A DNA stretch of 64,000 nucleotides, taken from the NCBI RefSeq assembly GCF_000002235.5, contig NW_022145556.1, forward strand, positions 418,501 through 482,500, given 5' to 3'. Origin of the DNA: Strongylocentrotus purpuratus (Eukaryota > Echinodermata > Echinoidea > Camarodonta > Strongylocentrotidae). The notes beneath the pieces were generated by a model. It did no database searches. It was not told where the DNA came from and saw only the letters and a program-made list of their open reading frames with translations. Shown one piece after another: positions 12,789-21,655 of this stretch (its first letter is position 1; the number at the start of each line of letters is the position of its first letter). The translations under genes and the position numbers were made by a program.

Positions 12789-13005
12789 GTTGCGCGATTG
12801 CTCAGTCGGTACAGCAGTGGTCTTGTAATCCAGTGACCCGGGCTCGAAACCAAGGCGATGCGCTTGTGCCCTTTGGTAAAGCATTAATCCTCATTGCCAG
12901 GTCCCTCGGAGAGTACCTAAAGCCGTCGGCCGTCTGGTTGCTTACTTACAAGCATTTATGCTTTCTTAGCAGTCAGGCAAAATAACCACCACCATTCCAT
13001 TCAAG
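12789..13005 (+). mobile_element. tRNA-derived SINE, absent from copy C
   Basis: The 5' part has a box A-like TTGCTCAGTCGGT (12,798-12,810) and a box B-like GGCTCGAAACC (12,841-12,851), spaced as in a tRNA. The 3' body is GCATTTATGCTTTCTTAGCA and then an AACCACCACC tail. At the orthologous site of copy C (near 58,990) ATTAGAAG runs directly into unrelated flank, so this is a copy A-specific insertion. Pieces of the same family occur at 31,505-31,610 and about 29,560-29,780. Confidence 0.75.
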
Positions 13006-13350
13006 TAAAAAAAGAACTGTTCAACATATTGCACTTCAAACTCATAATAAACATAAACAAATATTTCAAATTGTTAAAGACAGAAAAAGAGAAATGAGAA
13101 GGAATCAACAAGCGGGGAAAAAAGACAGAGAGAAGAGAGAGAAAGAGAAGGGATCTGTTAAGAAAATAAAAATATTAGATAATTAGACCGTAGACCTAAG
13201 ACCTTTATCTATATTTCTGCAAGATAATTCAGAAAAATTATTGTATTCTTAACACAAATATTGATGAACAGATGTTGATTTTAGTGATTTCAGTGTCAGT
13301 CTATTTTATACTTAATAAGAAAAATCGCATAAAAGTAAAAAAATACTTAC

Positions 13351-13500
13351 ATATTGAATGCAGCGAGGAATAATGAAATAAATCAATGTGATTCCGAAAG
13401 ATGATGTAGATGACTCTTCTTGATGAAGGTATAAGAACAAGTGAAGTACATTTCAAATCACGAATAAATACAGAGTAAAATAAAAAACGAAGTCTTATCC
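13351..13500 (-). other. Candidate 5' exon on the minus strand (copy A)
   Basis: On the minus strand, sequence ending CTGCATTCAATAT meets a consensus donor GTAAGTATT (13,342-13,350). Copies B (exon side begins 30,043) and C (59,256) keep the same donor. Gene A's ATG exon has a strong acceptor just before the ATG, so an upstream untranslated exon must exist; this is a candidate. The far boundary is a guess. The frame through it is open but differs between copies mostly by amino-acid changes, so I do not call it coding. Confidence 0.3.
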
Positions 13501-14700
13501 CTTCATGGATTTCTCAGACTACCTTTGTCACCACAAACTTCACACATTCCGTGTTCAATAGCTCTTTCCGCATTTTTTTCTGGCTATTCTGACCATATGT
13601 CACCAGTCTGGTAAAAACACGTTTTTATATTTATAGTCCATTACATATTTATGTACATTTTTCCGGTTAATGTTTGTGTTCCAACACAAGCTCTGTTTGA
13701 TAAAGCTTGATATCATAGCGAATACTAAAATTCTATAACAAATTGATTTTTATTTATCAAATGCAAAATGTTGAATAGATTGTAAGAAGTATTGTGATTT
13801 ATTATTAATACAAGTTATACAAGTTTTATGAAACGTTTCCAAACAACTACATATTATGCTGTGTAATATTATAATCGATCCATAAATCTAAATCCAATCG
13901 GTCATTGCGCATAATGTAAGAAGCGATAGTATAAGAAGAGATTATTTATTTGAATAACATTAATTGATCAAGGAAAGGAGCATTTGGTAAATCATTTTTT
14001 AATTCTGATTAAGTATTTGATTTTCATGGTAAGAGAATGGAGTTCATCTATAACCGTGGATGAAATTAAACGCAGTTTCTAAGAAGATGAATTAGAGGAA
14101 AACAATTTGGCCTTCATGAAAAATAATTTCCCTGCATCTGCATTTTGTTAGGCTTTTCGTACAACTCGATTAAGAGAAGAACAAAATACTGATTTATTTC
14201 ACTCTCTGCAGAAAAATCAACTACGAGTATCTCTAAAGGGTCTGAGAGTGACAACTACATGAGTGTCAATTCGACGTCATGTTTGTTCTGTGTGTTCATT
14301 GGTTGGACGGCCTTTACTCTGGGCCTTTACTGTGTGTTTTTGTTAAAGATAAAGTTGATTTCTGGTCATGCGATTGCATTGTGAAAGAAAAGGTGTGGGT
14401 TGGATCAGAAAAAGTTGATCATGTAGCATGTAAGTATTGGTGTGCACTGCAAGGTTCTGGAATCATCAAAATCATCATAATTTGGCTTAGTCTGAAAGTA
14501 ACAAGCATTGTACACAGAAATATGTATATGGGACTACACAAATTGTGTCGGGCCTATTACTTACCATGATTCCTTATCTTTCTATGCTCATTACTCAGCC
14601 AGTATATATTTTCTACCAAAATAAATTGTTTGGCAAATGACATATATTTGTAATTTTGAACATTCAGTGTAAGTTTCGTTTGAGTCTGTGAGAATTCATT

Positions 14701-14830
14701 TAAAAAAAAAAAAACAGAACTCAAGTTTAATATCAATGGTGATGGTAAAAATCCTCGGAAAAGGTTTAGTAGGTTACCAGTGAAGATGTTTTTTTTTTTT
14801 TTTTTTTTTTTGGGGGGGGGGGGGGTAGTA
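14701..14830. repeat. Homopolymer tracts: A12, T22, G14
   Basis: An A run at ~14,701 and a T run directly followed by a G run at 14,790-14,825. The T-then-G tract recurs at the orthologous place in copy C (60,680-60,737), where both runs are longer. Confidence 0.85.
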
Positions 14831-14854
14831 CAAAATGTAAAACCTGTTCGTGTA

Positions 14855-15285
14855 CTACCGATTAGTCTATTCCAGCTGGACTTCTATATCCACATGGTTT
14901 GATAACCATTTCGTCTACTCATCATTGGTCTAATATTAGGCTAATAGCTATTTGGTCTAATTTCCATTTGGTATTATCTCCAATAATTCTCCTAACTATT
15001 TGTTCTCATGCTCATTTTGTCTAATTTCCAATCCGTCTAATTCCCAGGTTGTCCTATGCCCATTTTGTCTTCTATCCATAAGATATAATAATAATTTGAT
15101 GATTATTATTATTTATGATTGAATGATTATTAGACCATATGGATAGTAGACGGGCTGGGTGTAGACCAAATGGAGATAGACCAATTGGGTAGTAGACGGG
15201 CTGGGTGTAGACCAAATGGAGATAGACCAATTGGGTTGTAGATAAACCAGTTGTAGACCAAACGGCAATAAACCCTACAAACTAG
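14855..15285. repeat. Inverted-repeat element built of GTCTAATTTCC-type short repeats (copy A)
   Basis: The left half repeats TTTGGTCTAATTTCCATTTG, TGTCTAATTTCCAATCC and GTCTTCTATCCAT. The right half carries the complement (ATGGATAGTAGACGG, CCAAATGGAGATAGACCAA), partly in two direct copies (15,137-15,180 and 15,192-15,235). The centre is AT-rich. Equivalents are 31,700-32,010 (shortened) and 60,770-61,110. It looks like a foldback-type MITE; no target duplication was resolved. Confidence 0.6.
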
Positions 15286-15842
15286 CTAAAAACTTACTTC
15301 TAAGCTGAGTTACGTCTTTCGGATGGTGATGTTAAAGGTCGGTCCCCAGATGTAAATAGTCATATCTGATTGATAGACATCTGTAAAAACCGAGTTACAA
15401 ACACACACACGATGATAAAGCAAATTAAGAAAATAATTCTCATGGATTAACGAAAATAAGAAAAAAGATACTTCTCAGCATTCTTGTAATAAATTATACA
15501 TAATTATGTTTCATCCACATGGTACATGAGTATTTTGTTTGAAAACTTGTAGCAGCTGTATGCAAATTTGTAATTCATTGTAATTCATTTCTAGATGGTT
15601 ATAAGTTGAATCCTTGTATGGTGTATGACCAGTTTTAAATCTATTTTTAGTTTTCATTTTAAAATCTGTCTTTGGCTCTGCCCCTTCTTTCACTGCCTAT
15701 TTGAAAATATAAAATCGGAATTATCAAGTGTTCTGCCTTATAACAACAAAAACACAAGCCTGAACAACTACAAGAACAAAAACTACAAGTATAAAACTAA
15801 AAAGATATCTGGTTCAAACCGGTCCAAAGGGTCTTCCCTTGA

Positions 15843-15914
15843 TGTGACGTCAAGTAGATATGAAAGGTATGACGATTCATCATCTGTTGGGCCAATCATC
15901 GTATATGCAAATTT
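15843..15914. promoter_or_regulatory. Promoter-like cluster: CRE, CCAAT and octamer motifs
   Basis: A perfect CRE TGACGTCA (15,845-15,852), a GCCAATCA CCAAT motif (15,891-15,898) and an octamer ATGCAAAT (15,905-15,912) lie within 70 bp. About 300 bp downstream is a candidate exon with a consensus donor (16,291). Copy B keeps the CRE (near 32,021) and the GGGCCAATC motif, and copy C keeps ATGCAAAT (near 61,787). The spacing suggests a plus-strand promoter, but activity is inferred. Confidence 0.4.
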
Positions 15915-16230
15915 AACGCTGGCTATCTTGAGCTAGCGCCAGTGCACATTGTACGTGTACACGTACCTAGCGCGCGCTGTACTATATCAAAGCTAGAGTG
16001 GACAAGAGAAAAGGGCCGTGTAGTATTCTGTATGTCTTTCTACTTCATAGAGAAAAAAATAATCTGTGCATGTCACGAAAGAGTTTTTGTTCTTGTAGTG
16101 CAGTTTCGCGTGGTGAGAGATAATGTTTTTCGTTGATTTTGACCATATACTGTAGGCAGTGGAGACCTGGAATCTATACTTTGTGAAGATCTATTGACCT
16201 AGACCTAAATCTAAATTGAATGTTAGTGTT

Positions 16231-16290
16231 ATGGATTTGGATTGCCATGGAGTTTTTGATAAAGACTTCTCACTTGCAACATAAAAAAGA
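16231..16290 (+). other. Candidate plus-strand first exon with short frame (copy A)
   Basis: A 17-codon frame begins MDLDCHGVFDKDFSLAT at 16,231 and stops at 16,284. It is followed by a consensus donor GTAAGTAT at 16,291, and a good acceptor (ATATATTTCAG) ends at 16,387. Copies B (ATG 32,338, donor ~32,398) and C (ATG 62,087, donor ~62,151) keep start, stop position and donor. It may be an untranslated first exon with a short upstream frame. No downstream coding exon was recognised. Confidence 0.3.
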
Positions 16291-16686
16291 GTAAGTATAT
16301 AATTTAATTTTGAATATCTTAGAGGAAGTTTTGTCATTCTATGAAAGAACACAGTAATAAATTAAATGGTTGACATATATATTTCAGATCTACTACGTTC
16401 AATGGCACAAATCCACAATGATGCCTTTATGTTAAAGTTTTCCATGAAAATATGACATAAAACAGGCGTTTAAACATATTTTAACATTAAGTTGTTTGAA
16501 ATGGTTAATAGAGCCAACTCATTTCTCTGTGACGATTTACATTCAACTAAAATTCAATATAATTATAATAATATAGTTGGGAGAATTTAGGAATCGATCA
16601 GATCAATTTTTATTATCAATGATGGTCTCTATATTCACTCATACTCTAGCATTTAAGTCACTACCTTAGCATCATTTTCTCTCATC

Positions 16687-16820
16687 TGGGGGGGGGGGGG
16701 GGGGGGGGGTAATCATAGTAACAATACTTGAGAGGAATGTAGACAAGGGCAAATAGAGTACAGTTACATGTGCATGTATATTAAAGTGAATCAGAAGGGA
16801 GAGAGGAGGGGGGGGGGGGT
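16687..16820. repeat. Poly(G) tract and single ~115-bp unit (triplicated in copy C)
   Basis: G runs at 16,687-16,709 and ~16,809-16,819 bracket one copy of the segment GTAATCATAGTAACAATACT ... TCAGAAGGGAGAG. Copy B has one unit (33,015-33,135) and copy C has three (62,758-63,096). Confidence 0.8.
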
Positions 16821-17380
16821 AAGGAAGAGAAAATAGTAAGAAAACAAACTTGAATACATGTAACTATGAATTCTCTGTGAGGATCGAACCAATTTACTAT
16901 ATTCAATATGTTTCTTGTTATTGTGATTACAGAGTATAATAGAGGCATGAAATGAAATGCATTATCTTCAAAATATGTTCATAGTGTCGCTGCCGAAATG
17001 TCTGTAAAACAAGAGTAGGGAACAATGTCCTATAAATTACTTACAAACTAATGTTACTATAGTTGAAATGGAAAAACTGCGAAATAGAAGAATAAAATTA
17101 TCAAACCTCTGTCATGTGATTAAATAAACACAATTTGTTGATGTCATGGGACAGGTTCGAATCCTGTGAAATTCCGGTCAAAACGATCACTAAGAATCTT
17201 CTTTGGTGTCTATACATCATCATTATTGTATTTTATCCAATCATTATAAACCATTTAGGTTCTAAATCTCGTGTCAATTATTGTAGCATGGTGGCATTAC
17301 TTCTACTTCTACGACGATACTCAGCAGGATCCATAAGTCAGGATGTAAAGTGCTGAGGAATAAACTATCTAGTTCTTGGT

Positions 17381-17785
17381 CTAGATGCTGGGTGGAAGCG
17401 CTCCCTTGAAGTCCTCCAGTGAAGTAGCGTCAAGGGTGATCTTTGAAAGTGCATTTCACGCAGTTACTGTCCGAGGGAAAAATGAGTTCTGGTAGAGCTG
17501 GGTGCGGGATGGGATAGCCAGCAACTTCTTTGAGTGATACTGTCGTGTGTTGCTGGCAATCATGGGTGCTGTGTAATGGTGTGCATTGATGGCTACTGTG
17601 TTGTTTTGGATCTTGTACATGAGGTGGAGGCTTGCAGCATTTCTTCTCCTCTCCAGGCTCTCCCATTTCAGATGTTGAATCATGGCCGAGACACTGGCCA
17701 TACGACGATATCTCTGGAGGGTGAATCTTGCCGCTGCTCGCCTTTGTACTGCATCGATTTGGATATATGCTTGTTTGTGTGAGGG
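17381..17785 (-). pseudogene. C-terminal part of the retrotransposon ORF, frameshifted and with a stop
   Basis: After the shift near 17,780 the family sequence continues in the next frame: AYIQIDAVQRRAAARF, then MYKIQNNTVAINAHHY and NSFFPRTVTA. At 17,456-17,458 a TGA replaces the expected TGG (Trp) after FPRTVTA. The frame then continues (NALSKITLDATSLEDFKGAL) to a natural-looking TAG at 17,381-17,383, typical of the C terminus of this ORF class. Two independent lesions show the element is dead. Confidence 0.85.
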
Positions 17786-20496
17786 TTCCAGACCGAGCAA
17801 CAGTATTCCAGATGAGGTCTAACAAGAGAGAAGTAGGCTTGTTGGCGGATCTTTTGTGAGGTTTTGCGGAGATTTCTGCTGACTAGTCCCAGCATCCGAT
17901 TGGCTCGAGATGTGATGTTGTTCATGTGGCCTTGCCAGGACAAGTTGGATGAGAAGGTCAGTCCTAGATACCGGAGATCTGTTACCAATGCAAGAGGAGT
18001 GTCTCCTAGTGTGTATGTCGTGGTGATGGCTTTCCGACGTAGGGAGAATGTGATGTGGTAGCTTTTCTCGGTGTTGAATTTCATCTGCCATGTGTTAGCC
18101 CATGAATGCAGCCTGTTGAGATCTTGTTGTAGGGCTTGGCTATCAGTGACATCAGTGATCGGACGGTATAGAAGACAATCATCAGCAAAGAGTCGGATTT
18201 TGGAAGAGATCCCATCTACTATGTCATTGATGAAGGATATAAACAGAAGTGGGCCGAGAACTGTGCCCTGCGGTACCCCAGAGGTGACTGGAACCCATTC
18301 AGATGACTCTCCATCTACAACAACACGTTGTAACCTTTCAGTTAGGAACACCCTGATCCATCTGATAAGGTTGTCATGGATCCCATAGTGATGGAGCTTA
18401 TGGAGGAGGCGGTTATGGGGTACACGGTCAAAGGCTTTGGAGAAGTCTAATGCAACTGCATCAACTTGCTCTTTCTGGTCTAGAGAGTGTGCAACATCTT
18501 GAGATGTAACGATCAACTGGGTCTCACATGAATGGCCAGGACGAAAGCCATGCTGAACATCATTGAGAATATTATTTTCGTCATAGTGATCCATGATATT
18601 GCTGAAAATTACATGTTCGAGCAGTTTACTGCAGATGGACGTGATTGATATAGGGCGGTAGTTGGAGGCCTTGCTCCTGTCTCCTTTCTTGAAAATTGGT
18701 GAGATGTTTGCAAGACGCCAGTCAGATGGTACTGTTCCTGTATCTAGAGATTGTTGAAAGATAATGGTCAGGATCGGTGCAATGTCTTCAGCAAAGAACT
18801 TCAAGATCCTTCCTGGTATGCCATCTGGTCCTGTGGCTTTGCTAACATTTATAGCTTTCAGTAGCGTGACAATGCCTTCCACAGAGATTTCAATGCGATC
18901 CATTGAAGGAAACACGGGCTGTCTAAGATCCGGAATGTTCGAGTTATCTTCCAGTGTGAAAACTGATTGGAATTGGTCGTTCAGTGCAGTTGCTTTCCCT
19001 TTACTGTCTGATACAAGCGTTTCACCACACTTGAGGGATCCAACTCCAGATGACTCTTGCTTTCTGGATTTGATGAACTTCCAGAATGCTTTGTTGTTCT
19101 TGTCATCAGGAGAGAACATCTTGTTTTGATAAGTCCAGTAGTTATGACGAAGTTGAGATCTTAATTCTTTCTGATAATTCTTGTACTTAAGCCAATCATC
19201 TGGTGTTTTTGAAGCTTTAGCTTTGTTGTACAGTCTTTGCTTTCTTCTGACTCCTCTCTTTATGGTGTTTGTGATCCAGGGACTGGTTCTTTTATTTCCA
19301 GACATCTTTGTTGGAATGTAACTCTCCATGAGGTCTCCAATCTCTGTTTTGAAGTCATCCCAGTTCTGTTGTACTGTTCTAGGTTCTGGGCTGCTACGTA
19401 GGAAAGAAGACTGAAACTTGAGGAGATCTGCACGCATGCCGGTTGTATCAGCTTTATTATACATGCATACTTTCCGAGCTTTCTTCCTTGAGATTGATGG
19501 AGTTTGGTTAACTCTAAAGCTCACGATGTCGTGGTCACTGATACCTGCTGTGACTTTGCACTCATCAATGAAGGCTGGGTGGGTAGTGAGAACAAGATCA
19601 AGGATGTTCTTTGTAGCGCCTGCTGTTCTGGTAGGCTCTTTGACCATCTGCTCCAAGTAAAAGTCGTTGCATATGTCAAGAAGGCAAGAGCATTTTCTTC
19701 CTTCGTTAGCATAGGGCTTAACTGTACGGTTGGACCAATCGATGTGAGGTAAGTTGAAGTCACCAGCAACAAGTATGGTCGAGTTTCTCATGCTACTGGA
19801 GATGTACTGTAGGGATTCAGAGAGGTGTTGGAGGTTTTCTCTGTCCGAGTTGGGAGGCCTATAGAATACTCCTATGAGTAATGGCTTAAAACCTTGAATT
19901 TGTAGAGAGATCCACATCAACTCAGTCTGCGATGTACAAATGCTGCATTCAGTAGCTATGAAAGTATCCCTTATCATGATGAAGACTCCTTCTTTTCTAG
20001 CACATGTCCTATCCTTTCTGTATGTGGTAAAGCCTATTGGAGTGACCTCAGAATTAAGGATGTCTGATTTTAAATGCGACTCTGTTCCAATGATGACGTC
20101 AGGTTTGTGATCGTCTATCATTGCTTCCAAGTGAGGAATTTTGTTGTAAAGTCCATCACAATTTACAAGGATACATTTAATACTTTTGCGGGGACGCATG
20201 TTCCTGTTCCTATTTGTAGGTTGTTTAGTTTTCGGTGGAGGGCGAGGTTGCAGTACCTTGTTGATAATGGAACATTCATTTAGCTTTTTACAATCATCAC
20301 AATACCAAGGTTCTGATTGGTTTTGGATTGGTTTGTACTGGTCTCCAGATAAGTTGGCACATTTTATATGATACCGTTTGTTACATAAGTCACATAGCAC
20401 TGCTCCATGAGATTTGGCAACTACATTGTGGCATTCTCTACAGGGGTATTTTACTGGGCCTGGGTTAGGTTGGCAATCTCCAGACAGAATTATCAT
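17680..20496 (-). CDS. Retrotransposon ORF2: 2A-like motif, PHD finger, endonuclease and reverse transcriptase
   Basis: The 938-aa frame encodes the element's replication protein. Domains in order: a hydrophobic stretch and 2A-like GDCQPNPGP (residues 6-14); a PHD-type zinc finger (about 18-70, C-x2-C and H-x2-C spacing, ending WYCDDC); an APE-type endonuclease (about 105-330) with E139 in GTES, D246/N248 in AGDFNLP and S320-D321-H322; and a reverse transcriptase (about 550-800) with YRPIS, QHGFRPGHSC (648-657), D684 in ALDFSKAFD, GVPQGTVLGPLLF (740-752) and FADD (770-773). Catalytic residues are intact. In the flank-derived sequence a TGA stands just upstream of TACATT, so the natural start is lost and the M at 20,496 is only the first remaining ATG. 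True coding ends at about codon 907; the last ~30 residues are read out of frame after a 1-nt shift near 17,780. Confidence 0.93.
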   Translation of the reverse strand: MIILSGDCQPNPGPVKYPCRECHNVVAKSHGAVLCDLCNKRYHIKCANLSGDQYKPIQNQSEPWYCDDCKKLNECSIINKVLQPRPPPKTKQPTNRNRNMRPRKSIKCILVNCDGLYNKIPHLEAMIDDHKPDVIIGTESHLKSDILNSEVTPIGFTTYRKDRTCARKEGVFIMIRDTFIATECSICTSQTELMWISLQIQGFKPLLIGVFYRPPNSDRENLQHLSESLQYISSSMRNSTILVAGDFNLPHIDWSNRTVKPYANEGRKCSCLLDICNDFYLEQMVKEPTRTAGATKNILDLVLTTHPAFIDECKVTAGISDHDIVSFRVNQTPSISRKKARKVCMYNKADTTGMRADLLKFQSSFLRSSPEPRTVQQNWDDFKTEIGDLMESYIPTKMSGNKRTSPWITNTIKRGVRRKQRLYNKAKASKTPDDWLKYKNYQKELRSQLRHNYWTYQNKMFSPDDKNNKAFWKFIKSRKQESSGVGSLKCGETLVSDSKGKATALNDQFQSVFTLEDNSNIPDLRQPVFPSMDRIEISVEGIVTLLKAINVSKATGPDGIPGRILKFFAEDIAPILTIIFQQSLDTGTVPSDWRLANISPIFKKGDRSKASNYRPISITSICSKLLEHVIFSNIMDHYDENNILNDVQHGFRPGHSCETQLIVTSQDVAHSLDQKEQVDAVALDFSKAFDRVPHNRLLHKLHHYGIHDNLIRWIRVFLTERLQRVVVDGESSEWVPVTSGVPQGTVLGPLLFISFINDIVDGISSKIRLFADDCLLYRPITDVTDSQALQQDLNRLHSWANTWQMKFNTEKSYHITFSLRRKAITTTYTLGDTPLALVTDLRYLGLTFSSNLSWQGHMNNITSRANRMLGLVSRNLRKTSQKIRQQAYFSLVRPHLEYCCSVWNPHTNKHISKSMQYKGEQRQDSPSRDIVVWPVSRP

Positions 20497-20511
20497 CAGG
20501 AGAATGATGAT
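20455..20511 (-). other. 2A-like ribosome-skipping motif at the ORF N-terminus
   Basis: The codons read YIIIILLMIILSGDCQPN and then PGP. A hydrophobic stretch followed by SGD..xNPGP matches the layout of 2A and 2A-like peptides, which are known at the N termini of APE-type non-LTR elements in sea urchins and other invertebrates. The usual D-V/I-E-x-NPGP core is here D-C-Q-P-NPGP, with Gln for Glu. Whether this variant still works is unknown. Confidence 0.7.
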
Positions 20512-20512
20512 A

Positions 20513-20900
20513 ATGTATCACTAAACCTTCCATGCTTTCTCCTGGCAGCTCTACCAGGGAAACCTTTAAAAAAAAACGCTCAATACATATCTCTTCAATT
20601 TGGAAAAAGGAGTATATACTGGTTTATAAAATATAAGTAAATTTACTATTAGCTCAACAGTCGAAATTACTCTTGAGCTTAACAGTGCGTCCCAGAAAGA
20701 AAAAAAAAAAACGAACCCGAAAACAAACAATTATTATGAACGAACTAGACCTACTACAGTATGCGCTTTTCATAAAATCATACTTTGATTGAATTAATCC
20801 CGGCATACTTGCTTCGCCAAGCAACACTGTTGTGAAGTCGGCGTGTCAAAATCAATTCGTCCAAGATTTTGGTAAAACAGTGAAAACATGTACTATGTGC
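20513..20900. repeat. Segmental duplication, copy A flank resumed
   Basis: This matches 33,611-33,990 and 63,576-64,000 (ATGTATCACTAAACCTTCC ... TCGCCAAGCAACACTGTT). Homology with copy B ends near 20,900/33,990. No gene is seen. Confidence 0.85.
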
Positions 20901-21069
20901 ACATGTGATACTAAGTTACTAACTACAGAGAGAAATGTAATAATAATACTAGTATTCGATAAATTGCAAGGTACCCAATGCGCTCCAATATTAACCGGCT
21001 CTGCTAGGCTACCGGTTTTGGCGCCCACAGCATTCAATAAATTCTTTTTTACCGGTACCCATTTAACAC

Positions 21070-21361
21070 CTGGTAAATGATAATGATAATAATATTCAGT
21101 TCTTGTATAGCGCATAATACATTATGAAATAAAATCTCTATGCGCTGCCACAAAGCTTTGGAAACTATTACCCTAGAATCAGCTCCGACGGCCGTTATCA
21201 GCGCACAGTGCATTTCAAAGAATAATCCTAACAGGTACCCATTTAACTCGTGTGGCAAATGTAGATTAATGTCTTGCTTTAGGACATTAGTGCCGTGGCG
21301 GACTCGAACCGCAGACCCTGTGATCCACAGTACGACGACCTATCCACTAGACCACAACGCC
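21070..21361 (-). mobile_element. tRNA-derived SINE, second family
   Basis: On the minus strand the head (21,361 down to 21,290) has box A-like TGGTCTAGTGGATA and box B GGTTCGAGTCC (21,310-21,300) in tRNA-like order. A body with AAATGGGTACCTGTTAGG and TGCGCTATACAAGAAC follows, then an ATTATTATCATTATC-type tail. The acceptor-stem ends do not pair well, so this is a SINE head and not a working tRNA gene. Confidence 0.75.
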
Positions 21362-21458
21362 TTTAAGGTGTCAAATACAAATGGACGTTGTTTTTTTTAA
21401 CCTCTTAACGCCGGACCGTGCGGACCACACCCAATCTATAAAAACCCCACTTTATACG

Positions 21459-21485
21459 CAGGCACGAAGCCAGAGTTCGATATTT

Positions 21486-21517
<32 letters not shown>

Positions 21518-21647
21518 TACATGTAATCGATCGAGGTCAAAAAAAGGGGTCTACAAAATTTCAACCGATCCTGGAAATTTTAGGGGGGGGGCACGTGCCC
21601 CCCCGTGCCCCCCCCCCCCCCCCCCCCCCCCCGTGGCTACGTGCCTG
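21459..21647. mobile_element. 189-bp hAT-like MITE with 8-bp target duplication
   Basis: Ends are CAGGCACGAAGCCAGAG and TGGCTACGTGCCTG, imperfect inverted repeats. Both sides carry TTTATACG (21,451-21,458 and 21,648-21,655), the 8-bp duplication expected of hAT elements. The interior is mostly G and C homopolymers, which cause several spurious glycine- or proline-rich frames. Confidence 0.85.
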
Positions 21648-21655
21648 TTTATACG

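Larger units (their letters stand above)
9740..17297. repeat. Segmental duplication, copy A flank (left of the retrotransposon)
   Basis: This stretch matches copy C (55,840-63,575) almost throughout and copy B (29,860-33,610) from about 13,215 on. The homology resumes at 20,513-20,900, after the inserted retrotransposon. It has no convincing protein gene. It holds the promoter-like clusters, candidate untranslated exons, inverted repeat and SINE described separately. Copies differ by many substitutions and small indels, so the duplication is not recent. Confidence 0.85.
17298..20512 (-). mobile_element. 5'-truncated CR1/L2-like non-LTR retrotransposon
   Basis: Copies B (near 33,610) and C (near 63,575) are uninterrupted here (GTGACAT, two bases, ATGTATC). 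In copy A the same flanks are split at 17,297 and 20,513, which gives the exact ends. The 3' end of the element (left side) is a short GAAGTAGAAGTA tail and not poly(A), as is usual in the CR1/L2 group. The 5' end starts in the hydrophobic codons just before the 2A-like motif, so any 5' UTR and first ORF are missing. No clear target duplication is seen. The coding region has one frameshift and one nonsense codon, so the copy is inactive. Confidence 0.9.

Noticed and set aside
14279..14569. 96-aa plus-strand frame, also open in copy C (60,256-60,522)
   Set aside because: Differences between the copies are mostly amino-acid changes, the copy C start codon is different and copy B lacks most of it. 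No domain was recognised.
17151..17168. Perfect T-arm-like ACAGGTTCGAATCCTGT, conserved at 33,470 and 63,430
   Set aside because: No box A, anticodon arm or acceptor stem can be placed upstream, so it is not a tRNA gene. It may be a very old tRNA-derived relic.
21290..21361. tRNA gene on the minus strand
   Set aside because: Box A and box B are present but the acceptor stem does not pair, and the sequence continues into a SINE body and tail.
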